NCBI GenBank assembly: GCA_963820185.1
Contig: CAWFYV010000005.1
Location: 200,865 to 264,864 of the forward strand
DNA length: 64,000 bases
Reading direction: 5' to 3'
Source of the DNA: Aquilonibacter sp963820185
GTDB lineage: Bacteria > Vulcanimicrobiota > Vulcanimicrobiia > Vulcanimicrobiales > Vulcanimicrobiaceae
Shown here piece by piece: positions 8,958 to 17,890 of the stretch. Every line of letters starts with the position of its first letter. Within the stretch, counting starts at the first letter, position 1. The translations under genes and the position numbers were made by a program. A model generated the notes under the pieces. It saw only the letters and a list, made by a program, of their open reading frames with translations. It made no database searches and had not been told where the DNA came from.

Positions 8958-9550
8958 TGGATGAGGTATACCGAGCCGTAGATGCCGACCCACACGATAA
9001 AGACGAAATGCCAGTAGTACGTCATCGCTTCCGCGCCTTGGCGATGGTACGCGCGTAAGGCGGGATTGCGCATGCCGATGAGCAGCGCGAGCAGAATGCC
9101 GACGCCTGCCGTGACGTGTAAGAGATGGAAGCCGGTAAGTGTGTAGTAGATCGAGCCGTAGGCGTTGGTTGCGATCGTGAACGGATTTTGCGAGTAGCCA
9201 TGCAGTGAGAGCGCAATGAACGTCGCCGCCGCGATGATCGCGCAGCCGGTCCACCAGCGCGCGGCAACGTAGCGGTTGCGATCCATGGCACGCGTGGCCA
9301 GCACCATGACGAGGCTCGAGACAAACAGCAGCGCGGTGCCAACCGAGGCCTCGGCAACATCGAGATGCACGCCGGAGGGCGGCCATGTGCCGCTACGTGC
9401 CCGCAAGGCAAAATACGAGGCAAACAGCGCCGCGAAAAACATCATCTCGGAAGCAAGGAACAACACGGTCCCGAGCACCAGGGGATGGGCTCGAACCTGT
9501 AACTGCGTTCGCCGTTGAACCGAGTCACCCGCGAGAGCTGCCACGTTCAA
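8954..9550 (-). CDS. ctaE: Cytochrome c oxidase subunit III (CtaE)
   Basis: This is a 198-residue, five-helix subunit III with HPLVLGTVLFLASEMMFF near the start, LTGFHLLHVTAG in the middle and YYWHFVFIVWVGIYG at the end. Heme-copper oxidases need it for stability of the proton-pumping core. The only plausible starts are TTG at 9550 or GTG at 9544; the TTG is taken as the longest, and no strong Shine-Dalgarno supports either. It heads the leftward operon and is divergent from ctaC across 53 bases, which must hold promoters for both halves of the respiratory cluster. Confidence 0.88.
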   Translation of the reverse strand: MNVAALAGDSVQRRTQLQVRAHPLVLGTVLFLASEMMFFAALFASYFALRARSGTWPPSGVHLDVAEASVGTALLFVSSLVMVLATRAMDRNRYVAARWWTGCAIIAAATFIALSLHGYSQNPFTIATNAYGSIYYTLTGFHLLHVTAGVGILLALLIGMRNPALRAYHRQGAEAMTYYWHFVFIVWVGIYGSVYLIQ

Positions 9551-9603
9551 CGGTTACCCGGGGCGGCAAAGTTTCATGCGTAAGTGGGTATCGTTTCTTT
9601 GCG

Positions 9604-10254
9604 ATGCGATGGCTGCTCGATCCCGCGTCCACGCAAGGCGTGACGTTGCGGGAAGACTGGTACATTTTCCTGATTGCCGCGATCTGCGTCGGTCTCTACG
9701 TCTATGCGTGCATCTTCTGGTGCATCGTCGCGTACCGGCGCCGCGCGAACCGCGACCCCGCGCAGTTTAGCGGCAACCCGCCGCTCGAGATTCTCTACGT
9801 CGTCGTGCCGTTGTTGCTGGTCATCATGCTGTTCATCGTGACGATCTGGAACGAGATCCCGATCGACAAGGTGCTCGCGCATCCGGCCGATCGCATCACC
9901 GTCACGGCGTTTCGCTGGTCCTGGCAGTTCAGCTATCCCGGCGGGTTCACAACGACGGGTACGCCGGTCGATCCGCCGACGCTCTATCTGCCGGTGGGGA
10001 GAGCGACCGAGATCGATCTGCTCTCGTCCGACGTGACGCATTCCTTTTGGATTCCGGCGTTTTTGTTCAAACGCGATGCGATCCCGGGCATGCGCAATGT
10101 CTTCGACCTCACCCCGAATCGCACGGGTACGTTTCTCGCTCGCTGCGCGCAATTCTGCGGCATCGACCATGCATTGATGACCTTCGTCGTCAAAGTCGTC
10201 CCCGACGTAGCATACGACCGCTACGTCGGCTCCGGGGGCACGGTCGTCCCATGA
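9604..10254 (+). CDS. ctaC: Cytochrome c oxidase subunit II (CtaC)
   Basis: From the ATG at 9604 the protein has 216 residues: two N-terminal transmembrane helices (IFLIAAICVGLYVYACIFW; ILYVVVPLLLVIMLFIV) and a periplasmic cupredoxin domain with the aromatic patch WSWQFSYPGG and the CuA site (His in DVTHSFWIP, then CAQFCGIDHALM). The usual Glu of the C-x-E-x-C loop is Gln here; that residue contributes a backbone ligand, so CuA should still form. No cytochrome c domain is fused. Its TGA overlaps the ctaD ATG. The frame is open further upstream, but without family similarity. Confidence 0.9.
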   Translation: MRWLLDPASTQGVTLREDWYIFLIAAICVGLYVYACIFWCIVAYRRRANRDPAQFSGNPPLEILYVVVPLLLVIMLFIVTIWNEIPIDKVLAHPADRITVTAFRWSWQFSYPGGFTTTGTPVDPPTLYLPVGRATEIDLLSSDVTHSFWIPAFLFKRDAIPGMRNVFDLTPNRTGTFLARCAQFCGIDHALMTFVVKVVPDVAYDRYVGSGGTVVP

Positions 10255-11813
10255 TTGAGTGGATGACCACTACCGATCACAAGAAGATCGGGATCATGTA
10301 CATCTTCACGACGATGGGCTTTTTCGTGATCGGCGGCATCCTCGCGATGCTGATCCGCGCTCAGCTCGCCCGGCCCGAGAGTACGCTGCTCGCTGCGCAT
10401 ACGTACAATCAAATCTTCACGCTGCATGGCACGGCGATGATCTTCCTTGTGATTGCGCCGTTCGGTCTGGGGCTTGCGAACTTTCTCGTACCGCTGCAGA
10501 TCGGCGCGCCCGACGTCGCTTTTCCGCGCTTGAACGCAACGGCGTTTTGGATGTTCGCGTGTGCCGGCATCATCGTGTTCAGCGGCCTAGCCGGCTACGG
10601 CGGTGCGGCGGCGACGGGGTGGACCGCCTATGCACCGCTCTCTGAGATCGCTGAAGGCACGGGCGCAGGCCAGGACCTTTGGTTGATCGGGTTGCTGCTC
10701 GCTAGCGTCTCGACGATTCTCACCGCGCTCAATTTGATGGTCACGATCTTCTTATTTCGCGCGCCGGGGATGACAATGTGGCGCCTGCCGATCTTCGTAT
10801 GGGAGATCGTTGCGACCGCGGTATTGATTCTGATGGCGTTCCCGTCGCTCACCGCCGTGCTCGCCATGCTGTTGATCGACAGTCACCTCGGCGGTCACTT
10901 CTTCGACCCTGCCTACGGTGGCAATCCGATTCTCTACCAGCATCTTTTTTGGTTTTTCGGCCATCCCGAAGTCTACGTGATGATCCTGCCGTATTTTGGC
11001 ATCATCACCGAGATCGTCGCGACCTTCTCGCGCAAGCCGGTCTTCGGCTATGTCGGCCTGGTGATCGCGGCGTTCGCGATCGCCGGGCTCTCGATCGGGG
11101 TCTGGGCGCACCACATGTTCACCACCGGCGCGGTCAGCAACCCGTTCTTTTCGGCGGTATCCTTTCTTATCGCCGTGCCGACCGGGGTGAAGTTTGTCAA
11201 CTGGATCGGCACGATGTGGAAAGGCTCGATCGCGTTTGCGACGCCGATGCTCTTTGCAATCGGCTTCATGCTCAACTTCTTGATCGGCGGCATTACCGGC
11301 GTTATGATTGCCTCGCCACCGATCGATTACGGCGTCCACGACACCTACTTCATCGTGAACCATTTCCACTATACGCTCGCAGGCGGTAGCATGTTTGCCC
11401 TCTTCGCCGCGCTCTACTTTTGGTTCCCGAAGATCTTCGGCGTGCAGCTCAACGAGCGCTTGGGCGCGTGGTGCTTCGCACTGATGTTCGTCGGTTTCAA
11501 CGTCACGTTTATCCCGATGGCATTCATGGGCTTGGAAGGCATGGCGCGACGCGTCTACACCTATCCGAACATCGGGCACCTCGCGATCCTCAACGCCGTC
11601 GCGACCGCGGGCTCGATCGTGCTCGCGGTCGGAGTCACGCTCTTCTTCATCGATGTCGCGGTGGCAGTCGCGCGTCGCGCGCCGGCGTCGGCGAATCCGT
11701 GGCTCGGCTACAGCCTGGAATGGGCCACATCGTCACCACCGCCTGAATTCAACTTCGACGCCCTGCCGCCGATTCGCAGCCGTCGGCCCGTCTGGGACGC
11801 GCCGCCGTCATGA
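10251..11813 (+). CDS. ctaD: Cytochrome c oxidase subunit I, A1-type aa3 (CtaD)
   Basis: The 520-residue protein starts at the ATG overlapping the ctaC stop (ATGA). Twelve-helix heme-copper oxidase features are intact: the heme a His in FTLHGTAMIF, D-channel Asp in IGAPDVAFPRLN, FWFFGHPEVYVMILP with the CuB His-Tyr pair and the helix-VI Glu of A1 oxidases, the CuB pair WAHHMF, the K-channel Lys in AVPTGVKFVNW, and HDTYFIVNHFHYTLAGG with heme a3 and a ligands. This is the proton-pumping aa3 core, expected to accept electrons from QcrC. Confidence 0.93.
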   Translation: MIEWMTTTDHKKIGIMYIFTTMGFFVIGGILAMLIRAQLARPESTLLAAHTYNQIFTLHGTAMIFLVIAPFGLGLANFLVPLQIGAPDVAFPRLNATAFWMFACAGIIVFSGLAGYGGAAATGWTAYAPLSEIAEGTGAGQDLWLIGLLLASVSTILTALNLMVTIFLFRAPGMTMWRLPIFVWEIVATAVLILMAFPSLTAVLAMLLIDSHLGGHFFDPAYGGNPILYQHLFWFFGHPEVYVMILPYFGIITEIVATFSRKPVFGYVGLVIAAFAIAGLSIGVWAHHMFTTGAVSNPFFSAVSFLIAVPTGVKFVNWIGTMWKGSIAFATPMLFAIGFMLNFLIGGITGVMIASPPIDYGVHDTYFIVNHFHYTLAGGSMFALFAALYFWFPKIFGVQLNERLGAWCFALMFVGFNVTFIPMAFMGLEGMARRVYTYPNIGHLAILNAVATAGSIVLAVGVTLFFIDVAVAVARRAPASANPWLGYSLEWATSSPPPEFNFDALPPIRSRRPVWDAPPS

Positions 11814-12193
11814 AAACGTTCGTGGTCTTGTTTATTTGCTCGGCGCTCTTCGGACTGTCGATCGGCGTTGCCTACTGGTGGGTCGCGCACGAAATAACGG
11901 GCACCCTCTTGCTCGGCGTCATGACCGCAGCGCTCGCCTTCGCCGCAACATATGCGATGGCCGCCGAACGCGACGCACATCTCGACGGCGACAACCCCAC
12001 AATAACCAACGAACAAACTGTGGGTGAAGATCTTGGCGTGTTCACGACGAGTAGCGCTTGGCCGATCCTCATTGCAGCCGGTGCAGCTCTCGGTTTGTGC
12101 GGACTGCCGTGGTCTCCCTTACTCGCTATTGTTGGATTCGTTGTCGTGATTCTTGCGCTGTGGCGGATGGGTGCCGAGAGTGCGCGCGTCTAG
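11810..12193 (+). CDS. ctaF: Actinobacterial-type cytochrome c oxidase subunit IV (CtaF-like)
   Basis: The 127-residue protein has two N-terminal helices (FVVLFICSALFGLSIGVAYW; GTLLLGVMTAALAFAATY) with the YWW-x4-E-x2-GTLLL pattern typical of CtaF, and two helices near the C-terminus. It begins at an ATG overlapping the ctaD stop. Its TAG stop shares the tetranucleotide CTAG with the convergent ppa stop. The family assignment rests on position plus the helix pattern. Confidence 0.75.
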   Translation: MKTFVVLFICSALFGLSIGVAYWWVAHEITGTLLLGVMTAALAFAATYAMAAERDAHLDGDNPTITNEQTVGEDLGVFTTSSAWPILIAAGAALGLCGLPWSPLLAIVGFVVVILALWRMGAESARV

Positions 12194-12759
12194 GCGGCCT
12201 TCTTGCGGTACTGCTTCATGAACTGCTTGACGAGCGTCATCGCGCCCTCGGCGCCCGCCTCGCCTCGCGCTTCGATCGTGTGGCCTTCTTCGCTCGAGTA
12301 GCGTTCGAGAAACTCGCGAATCTGCTCGAGCTCGCGCTTCGGCATGTCGGCAATATCGAAGTATGCGTCGGTTCGCAGCGGCGCACCCGGGCTGGGCACC
12401 GGCACCGCAATCAAGCGATCGTTCTCAACCCCGTCCTCCGTTTGTAGCAATGCACCGATAAGGCGCGCTTCGACGAAGCAGCCGGGGAATAGCCCGTCGT
12501 CCGTGATGACCAGGATGTCTACCGCGTCGCCGTCGGGCGCAAGCGTTTGCGGTACGAAGCCGTAGTCGTATGGCCACGTGAGTTTTTCCGGTAGCACGTG
12601 GTGGTAGGCGATGATGCCGTATTCGGGCATGAGGCGAAATTTGTGATCGCTACCCTTCGGTGTTTCGACGATCGTATTGACGACCAGTTCGCGTTTCTTC
12701 TCGCTGCTCGGAAATGTGGGTATACGGTCATAGTGGGTCGCGTTGATCGACTTGCTCAT
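12190..12759 (-). CDS. ppa: Inorganic pyrophosphatase, family I
   Basis: The 189-residue enzyme hydrolyses pyrophosphate. Family I motifs are present: YGIIAYHHVLPEKLTWPYDYGFVPQT (quoted in parts: DYGFVP), DGDAVDILVITD with the Mg-binding aspartates, and GVENDRLIAVP. The ATG at 12759 (MSKSINATHYD) is chosen; GGGGA lies about 11 bases upstream. An in-frame ATG at 12777 would add six residues. It is convergent with ctaF, sharing CTAG, and divergent from the hemerythrin-like gene across 29 bases. Confidence 0.9.
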   Translation of the reverse strand: MSKSINATHYDRIPTFPSSEKKRELVVNTIVETPKGSDHKFRLMPEYGIIAYHHVLPEKLTWPYDYGFVPQTLAPDGDAVDILVITDDGLFPGCFVEARLIGALLQTEDGVENDRLIAVPVPSPGAPLRTDAYFDIADMPKRELEQIREFLERYSSEEGHTIEARGEAGAEGAMTLVKQFMKQYRKKAA

Positions 12760-12788
12760 AAAGCAACCATTCCCCATAAGGAGATAGA

Positions 12789-13278
12789 GTGAACGTTCTG
12801 GAGATCATAAAACAAGAGCATCGCGACGTAGGCGCCCTGATCGATGCCACGGACAAGATTGAGCCGGGGGACGAGCATCTCTACGAGCTCGCCGAGCAGA
12901 TCCAAACAAAGCTCACCGCGCACCTCGCGATCGAGGAGCGTCTGTTCTATGCGAAGCTGCGCGAACGCGCCGAGGAGCAAGACGAACGGGTTGAGGTTTT
13001 CGAGGCCTACACCGAGCATGCGGCGGCGAAGTCGCTGATGGAGATGTTGAACGCTAAAGCGTCAGCCCGACGAGAAATTCAAGGCCGAGCTCCAAGTGCT
13101 CGGCGAGAACGTCAAGCACCACGTCAAAGAGGAAGAATCAAAAGTTTTTGCTCTGGCGCGGGCATATCTCGACGCCGACGAGCTCGACGCAATCGGCGAG
13201 GCGTGGGAAAAAGCCAAAGCACGCAAGACAACGGTGCGGGGCTCGACCTCTTCGGCGCGTGCCAAGTCACGCCGATAA
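12789..13278 (+). pseudogene. Hemerythrin/HHE cation-binding protein, +1 frameshift
   Basis: GTG at 12789 follows AAGGAG by five bases. The first frame reads a typical HHE helical bundle (IIKQEHRDVGALI, HLAIEERLFYAKL, YTEHAAAKSLMEML) as far as about 13064. The conserved C-terminal half (DEKFKAELQVLGENVKHHV, then KEEESKVFALARAYL) continues one base further along. Dropping one G at about 13065 joins them as ...AKAS-PDEKFK... and restores a ~162-residue protein with the expected His/Glu di-iron ligands. Unjoined, the first frame runs into Arg-rich nonsense to 13301. It is either a decayed gene or a consensus insertion error. HHE proteins bind a di-iron centre used for O2/NO sensing or iron handling. 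Confidence 0.8.
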
Positions 13279-13981
13279 GGCCAACGTTTGGCGGCGGTTA
13301 GCCGCGGAGGGGTGCGGGACGTTCTTCATCACGGCTGCCGCCGTCGGCGTCGACGTATTCTACTACACCCAGCAAGGGACGGTAGATTACGCGTCGCGCT
13401 GGCTTGCGCGCGGATTTGTAACGTCAGCCGTGATCTATGCATTTAGCGAAATTTCGGGCGCGCACACCGATCCTGCCGTAACGATCGGCTTTTGGCTGCG
13501 CCGGGTCTTTCCCAGTTCGCTCGCCGCGGGATACATCGTCGCGCAATTCGCGGGAGCATTCATGGCAGCCGCCCTCTGGCGCGCGCTGGTTGGACCCGCG
13601 ACGCTCGGATTCGGCGCGAGCCATCCCGGTCCGCACATCGGCGCCCTCGCAGCGGTCCTCACCGAAATCGTCGCGACCTTCGCATTCATGCTCGTCATCT
13701 TGATGACGGCGCAGGAAGAGGCCGCGATCGGACGCCAATCCGCGCTCGCCGTCGGCTTCATTGTCGCGGTGTGCGGATTCGCAGCCGGGCCGGTAAGCGG
13801 CGCCTCGATGAATCCCGCGCGTACGCTCGCACCACAAGCGTTGGCCGGCACTCTTGCAACAGCGTGGATCTATATCATCGGGCCGATTTCCGGTGCTGCG
13901 CTCGCGGTCGCCGTCCATACCGGTATCGTCGGCGCCCCGTCAAAAGCCCAACAAAAAACTGCGCGCGGAAAGTCCTCTTAG
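13259..13981 (+). CDS. MIP/aquaporin-family channel with a DPA first signature
   Basis: GTG at 13259 gives 240 residues, overlapping the end of the hemerythrin-like gene by 20 bases. Six hydrophobic segments and two half-helix loops are visible. The second loop is canonical (GASMNPARTLAPQ, ~184), but the first is HTDPAVTIG (~70), with Asp replacing Asn of NPA. The family conducts water or small neutral solutes; the Asn-to-Asp change sits in the pore constriction and may alter selectivity. The TAG stop shares TTAG with the convergent cupin stop. The start is uncertain because the frame is open further upstream. Confidence 0.82.
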   Translation: MPSHADKANVWRRLAAEGCGTFFITAAAVGVDVFYYTQQGTVDYASRWLARGFVTSAVIYAFSEISGAHTDPAVTIGFWLRRVFPSSLAAGYIVAQFAGAFMAAALWRALVGPATLGFGASHPGPHIGALAAVLTEIVATFAFMLVILMTAQEEAAIGRQSALAVGFIVAVCGFAAGPVSGASMNPARTLAPQALAGTLATAWIYIIGPISGAALAVAVHTGIVGAPSKAQQKTARGKSS

Positions 13982-14406
13982 CCTTCGGGCTCGAGATCAT
14001 GTTGCGCGTTCTCGATCTTGACCCGCTGGGCGCCGCCGTTCTCCGAAAACGCGTCCGCAAACACCTCGCCGCTGCGGTCGCGGGCTGAGCGATCGTCATA
14101 GGCCGGCGGCGAATACACGTTGAGCATGATCGCGTCGTCCGGGGAGCCGCCGATAAAACGGTGTGCCACACCGCGGCGCACGATCGCGCAGTCGCCTTCA
14201 CGCATCCAAAAGCGCTCGTGCCCGATCTGCGCATCGATCTCGCCGCGAAGAACGATGAGCGTCTGCACGCTTTCCGGATGCTCGTTCCCGAACGGACCGC
14301 TCTCTTGCTCGTGGCGCAGCCGCATCACGGCGGTCTGCACGCCATCTTGCGTCTCGAGCACCTTAAATGAAGATCCCGGCTCGAGCGCTTGCATTACCGA
14401 CTTCAT
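13978..14406 (-). CDS. Small cupin-domain protein
   Basis: From the ATG at 14406 it encodes 142 residues with the cupin metal-site motifs: HPESVQTLIVLRGEIDAQIG-type motif 1 and GDCAIVRRGVAHRF motif 2. A glycine-turn beta-barrel of this size often acts as a sensor or small-molecule-binding protein. No catalytic partner domain is present. It is convergent with the aquaporin gene. Confidence 0.75.
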   Translation of the reverse strand: MKSVMQALEPGSSFKVLETQDGVQTAVMRLRHEQESGPFGNEHPESVQTLIVLRGEIDAQIGHERFWMREGDCAIVRRGVAHRFIGGSPDDAIMLNVYSPPAYDDRSARDRSGEVFADAFSENGGAQRVKIENAQHDLEPEG

Positions 14407-14434
14407 GCGTGGCTCGTACCCACGAATTCGTAGG

Positions 14435-14698
14435 CTAGTCTGAGCCCCGGTTGGGCGGCACCTTGTCGCCCTCGTGCCGCGCTTCGCTGATGCCGATCGC
14501 AATCGCTTGCTTGCGGCTTGTAACCTTCTTGCCGGAACGTCCCGAGCGCAGCTTGCCGCTCTTGAACTCTTCCATGACCTTCTTGACTTTTCTCCCGGCC
14601 TTCTTGCTGTACTTCCGGGTCGACGTGGTCTTCTTGCGCGTCGTCGTCTTCTTGCGCGCCGTCGTCTTCTTACGTGTCGTTTTCTTGCGTGGTGCCAT
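14435..14698 (-). CDS. Lys/Arg-rich histone H1-like protein with DUF6496-type C-terminus
   Basis: The 87-residue, very basic protein begins with repeated K-T-T-x-R-K-K units (residues 4-35), like eukaryotic H1 tails and bacterial HC1/AlgP proteins. A conserved segment follows: KVKKVMEEFKSGKLRSG then KVTSRKQAIAIGISEA, matching DUF6496 small proteins. DNA or RNA binding is likely from charge. The 5' end has 9-15-bp near-repeats (CTTCTTGCG...) that could slip. It is translated away from the cupin gene's 5' end. Confidence 0.75.
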   Translation of the reverse strand: MAPRKKTTRKKTTARKKTTTRKKTTSTRKYSKKAGRKVKKVMEEFKSGKLRSGRSGKKVTSRKQAIAIGISEARHEGDKVPPNRGSD

Positions 14699-14712
14699 GC
14701 TTGCTATTTCCT

Positions 14713-15412
14713 TTAATGTGCGCCGGTCAAACGTTGTGGGACGTTCGCGCCGCGGATGAGCAGGAAGAGCACGATCGCGAGTTCGCCGAAGAGCGCAGGC
14801 TGCGCGATCAGAAATCCGATCTCATGGTATTGTGGCGCCATTATACCGATGACCGTGAGCACGACATAGGCGAGCCCGTCGAGCAGCAGCCAATAGCCCA
14901 AGAGCCGCGGGATGAAGCCCGACTTTATCACCAGCAGGCCGAACGGCAAGCAGCCAAAGACCCCAAAAGAGTCCGTTCACGAGATTTCCTTGGCCGTGCA
15001 AACGCACGAAGAGCATCGCGAGCGCGTCTTGCTGCGCTATGGTAAACGCCGGCGCGCCGGCCCCGTGCACCAACATCAGCGCAGCGATCCAATTTAGCGA
15101 GTTCATGAAGAAAATCGGCGCGACTGCAACGCCGCCCAAGATGACCATCAACACCGCCTGGTATTGGTCCACATCCTTGAACAAACGATACAGCGCGAGC
15201 ACGAGAAAGATGCTGACGACGCCGCTGTACAGGTCGGAAAGAATTGCCAGACGGAACATCGTCTCGTGCGCGAGGATGTTGGCGGCCGTAGCCGCCGCGT
15301 TGCCGCTTACCATTATCGCGTTCGGGACGTAGATCAACCCAAACGGCCCGGAGACGACCTCTAAGAGATAGATCGCTCCCGCAACGCGCGCAGCTTTAAC
15401 GGTTGAGTGCAT
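14713..15412 (-). pseudogene. DUF4386 membrane protein, +1 frameshift
   Basis: The ATG at 15412 opens a multi-helix membrane protein (AGAIYLLEVVSGPFGLIYVP; LSDLYSGVVSIFLVLALY; MNSLNWIAALMLV) typical of DUF4386 up to GLFWGLWLL. The remaining family segment, PFGLLVIKSGFIPRLLGYWL through the last helix, is in the next frame (stop at 14713). Removing one G near 14947 joins them (..WLL-PFGLLV..) into a ~232-residue protein, the usual family length. Unshifted, the first frame ends in basic nonsense at 14822. Function of the family is unknown. Confidence 0.8.
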
Positions 15413-15461
15413 GTCACGCTCCCCCTAGCAGGGGTACGCCCCCTACCGCCCGCTTGTTTCG

Positions 15462-16673
15462 CTACGTAGCGGCGGCTGTAACTTTCGAGGGGTCGTCGAT
15501 GTGCGAAAAGACGTCGTAGAGCACTTCGTAGGCTTCGTCGACTTGCTCTTCGCCGAGCACGAGCGGCGGCGCAAAGCGCAACGTGTTACCGCCGGCACTT
15601 CCGACCAGCAGCCCATGCTCGCGCAACTTCGCCACGACGTCGGCAACCGGATATTTCTCCTTGAGCACGAGCGCGCAGAGTAGGCCCATCCCGCGCATAC
15701 CGGAGATCGCGTTGGGGAACGTCATCAGCAGATCGGTAAGACGCGCCATAAACTGCACTTCGCGAACTTTGACGTACGACTCCAGATCGATTGCGTCACG
15801 CACGCGCAGATGCGCAAGCGCGGCTGCGCACGGAACCGGCGAACCGCCGAAGGTCGTCCCATGATCGCCGGGTTGCAGCGCATCGATCGCTTTTGCCGCC
15901 ACCAGCATCGCGCCGATCGGTAAACCGTTGGCGAGCGCCTTGGCCATGGTAACGACGTCGGGCGTTACGCCAAACCGTTGAAACGCAAAGAGCGGGCCCA
16001 AGCGACCCATGCCGCACTGAATCTCGTCAAAAATCAACAGCGCGCCGCGCTTGTCGCACAGGTGCCGCGCCATCGCCAGAAACTCGACGCTGGCCGGATG
16101 CACGCCGCTCTCGCCCTGCACCGGCTCGACGATGAACGCCGCAACGGTGTCGTCGAGGTTCTTGTCGAGCGCGATATAGTCGTCGAAGGGCGTGAAGGCA
16201 AAGCCCTCGAGCATCGGCCCGAAGCCTTCCTTATATTTCTCGTTTGCGGTTGCGGCGAGCGACCCGTACGTGCGTCCGTGAAACGATCCCGTACACGCCA
16301 GGATTTTAATCCGATTCGGCTCGCCGTTGCGGAATGCGCGCTTGCGCGCGAGTTTGATCGCAGCCTCGTTGGCCTCGGTGCCGGAATTGCAGAAGAATGC
16401 ACGCGCCAATCCGCTGCGCGCTACGAGCTCGCGTGCGAGCGTGCCCGCCGGCTCATGATTGTAAAGATTGCTCGCGTGCACGAGCGTACGCGCCTGTTCG
16501 GCGATCGCCTGCGAAATCCACGGATGACCGTGGCCCAACGCAACGACCGCTATGCCCGCGATGAAGTCGAGGTAGCGGCGATCCTCGTCGTCATAGAGAT
16601 AGCAGCCGTCGCCGCGGACAATCGTAATCGGCGCGCGATTATAGTTCGCGAGCAGCGCGTCGTCTTCTATCAC
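15462..16673 (-). CDS. argD: Acetylornithine aminotransferase (ArgD)
   Basis: This 403-residue class III PLP aminotransferase has GDGCYLYDDEDRRYLDFIAG at the N-terminus, FFCNSGTEANEAAIKLAR, GSFHGRTYGSLAAT, FDEIQCGMGR, the Schiff-base Lys in VTMAKALANGLPIGA, and GTTFGGSPVPCAAA. It transaminates N-acetylglutamate semialdehyde to N-acetylornithine. The GTG start overlaps the argJ stop (GTGA), making it the last gene of the leftward arg operon. It may also serve lysine synthesis, as in many bacteria. Confidence 0.9.
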   Translation of the reverse strand: MIEDDALLANYNRAPITIVRGDGCYLYDDEDRRYLDFIAGIAVVALGHGHPWISQAIAEQARTLVHASNLYNHEPAGTLARELVARSGLARAFFCNSGTEANEAAIKLARKRAFRNGEPNRIKILACTGSFHGRTYGSLAATANEKYKEGFGPMLEGFAFTPFDDYIALDKNLDDTVAAFIVEPVQGESGVHPASVEFLAMARHLCDKRGALLIFDEIQCGMGRLGPLFAFQRFGVTPDVVTMAKALANGLPIGAMLVAAKAIDALQPGDHGTTFGGSPVPCAAALAHLRVRDAIDLESYVKVREVQFMARLTDLLMTFPNAISGMRGMGLLCALVLKEKYPVADVVAKLREHGLLVGSAGGNTLRFAPPLVLGEEQVDEAYEVLYDVFSHIDDPSKVTAAAT

Positions 16674-17890
16674 GTACGGTAGCTCGCGTTAATTCTCACA
16701 TAATCCTTTGAAAGGTCGCAGCCCCAGGCCGTCGCGCGCCCGTCACCGAGGCCCAACCTTAACTCAACGACGATATCGGTCAGCTCCAACTCGCGATGCG
16801 CTTCGGCTTCGCTGAGCACTTCGATCGCGCCGGGTTCTACCCACGTCTTGCCGTTGAGCAACAGCGACCAGGTGTTGGGATCGAGTCCGGCTTGCACTGA
16901 GCCCGCGGCCGCGATGATGCGCCCCCAGTTCGGATCCTCGCCATAGAGCGCGGTGCGCACGAGGTTGCTGTTGATCGCGGCGCGTCCGATCGTGCGCGCC
17001 TGCGCGAGATCTTTTGCACCGGTCACGTGCACGGTGAGCGTCTTCGTTGCGCCTTCGCCATCGGAGACCATCGCGAGCGCAAGATCCGTGCAGACTTGAC
17101 GCAGCGCCTTTGAAAATGCCGCGGGCGGCGCGCCCTCACCGGACGGTGCAAAGGCATAGCACGCGTCGTTGGTCGACATGCATCCGTCGACCGAGATCAT
17201 GTTGAAGCTCCCATCTGCTGCCTCGCGCAGTTCGTGCTTGAGCGCGTCGGCTGCCATCGGGAGATCGGTTGCAACAAAGGCCAGCATCGTCGCCATGTTG
17301 GGCGCGATCATGCCCGAGCCTTTTGCGATCCCGCCGACCGTGTATTTCTTGTCGCCGATGTAAAACTCGTACGCGGCGAGCTTCGGTACGCGATCGGTCG
17401 TCATGATTGCTTCAGCCGCATCGTTGCTCGACTTCAATCCGTTCTCGAGCTGCTCGACTGCACGCTCGACCCCGCGCTGCACGCGATCCATCGGCAGCGG
17501 CACGCCGATCACCCCGGTCGACGCGATGATGACGCTCGTCGCGGGAATCTTTAGCAGGGCAGCGGTTTGACGCGCGGTTGCGCGCGCATCACGGTCTCCA
17601 CGCTCGCCCGTGCACGCATTCGCGCAGCCGGAGTTACAGACGATGGCACGCATCGTGCCCTCGCGCGCAAGGTATTCCTCGCTGACGACGACCGGCGCGG
17701 CCTTGATCTCGTTGACGGTAATGACCGACGCACAGACCTGCGGCGCGTCGAACACGACGAGTGCAAGGTCGCGCTTGCGCGGCTTGATGCCCGCGTGCAC
17801 GCCGGCACAGCGAACACCGGGCACGGCGCCGATCCCGCCGCGCACCGCGACGAGACGAATACCGTCATCCTGCAACAATTGCGCGAGCAT
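16670..17890 (-). CDS. argJ: Bifunctional ornithine acetyltransferase/N-acetylglutamate synthase (ArgJ)
   Basis: From the ATG at 17890 it has 406 residues. The self-cleavage site KGSGMIAPNMATML is intact; cleavage before the Thr gives the alpha and beta subunits, and that Thr is the acetyl-accepting nucleophile. EDPNWGRI lies further on, near the C-terminus. It recycles the acetyl group from N-acetylornithine to glutamate, which fits the absence of argA and argE here. It overlaps the argC 3' end by 26 bases; the open frame upstream of 17890 only shadows argC. Confidence 0.9.
   Translation of the reverse strand: MLAQLLQDDGIRLVAVRGGIGAVPGVRCAGVHAGIKPRKRDLALVVFDAPQVCASVITVNEIKAAPVVVSEEYLAREGTMRAIVCNSGCANACTGERGDRDARATARQTAALLKIPATSVIIASTGVIGVPLPMDRVQRGVERAVEQLENGLKSSNDAAEAIMTTDRVPKLAAYEFYIGDKKYTVGGIAKGSGMIAPNMATMLAFVATDLPMAADALKHELREAADGSFNMISVDGCMSTNDACYAFAPSGEGAPPAAFSKALRQVCTDLALAMVSDGEGATKTLTVHVTGAKDLAQARTIGRAAINSNLVRTALYGEDPNWGRIIAAAGSVQAGLDPNTWSLLLNGKTWVEPGAIEVLSEAEAHRELELTDIVVELRLGLGDGRATAWGCDLSKDYVRINASYRT

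Noticed and set aside
14640..14698. Repetitive CTTCTTGCG units as a possible minisatellite of regulatory interest
   Set aside because: They are codons for the Lys/Thr/Arg-rich tail of the basic protein; codon bias explains them.
15413..15461. Hairpin CCCCCTAGCAGGGG as a terminator for the arg operon
   Set aside because: It lacks a U-tract and lies between argD and the start of another minus-strand gene, so it may equally be a leader structure.
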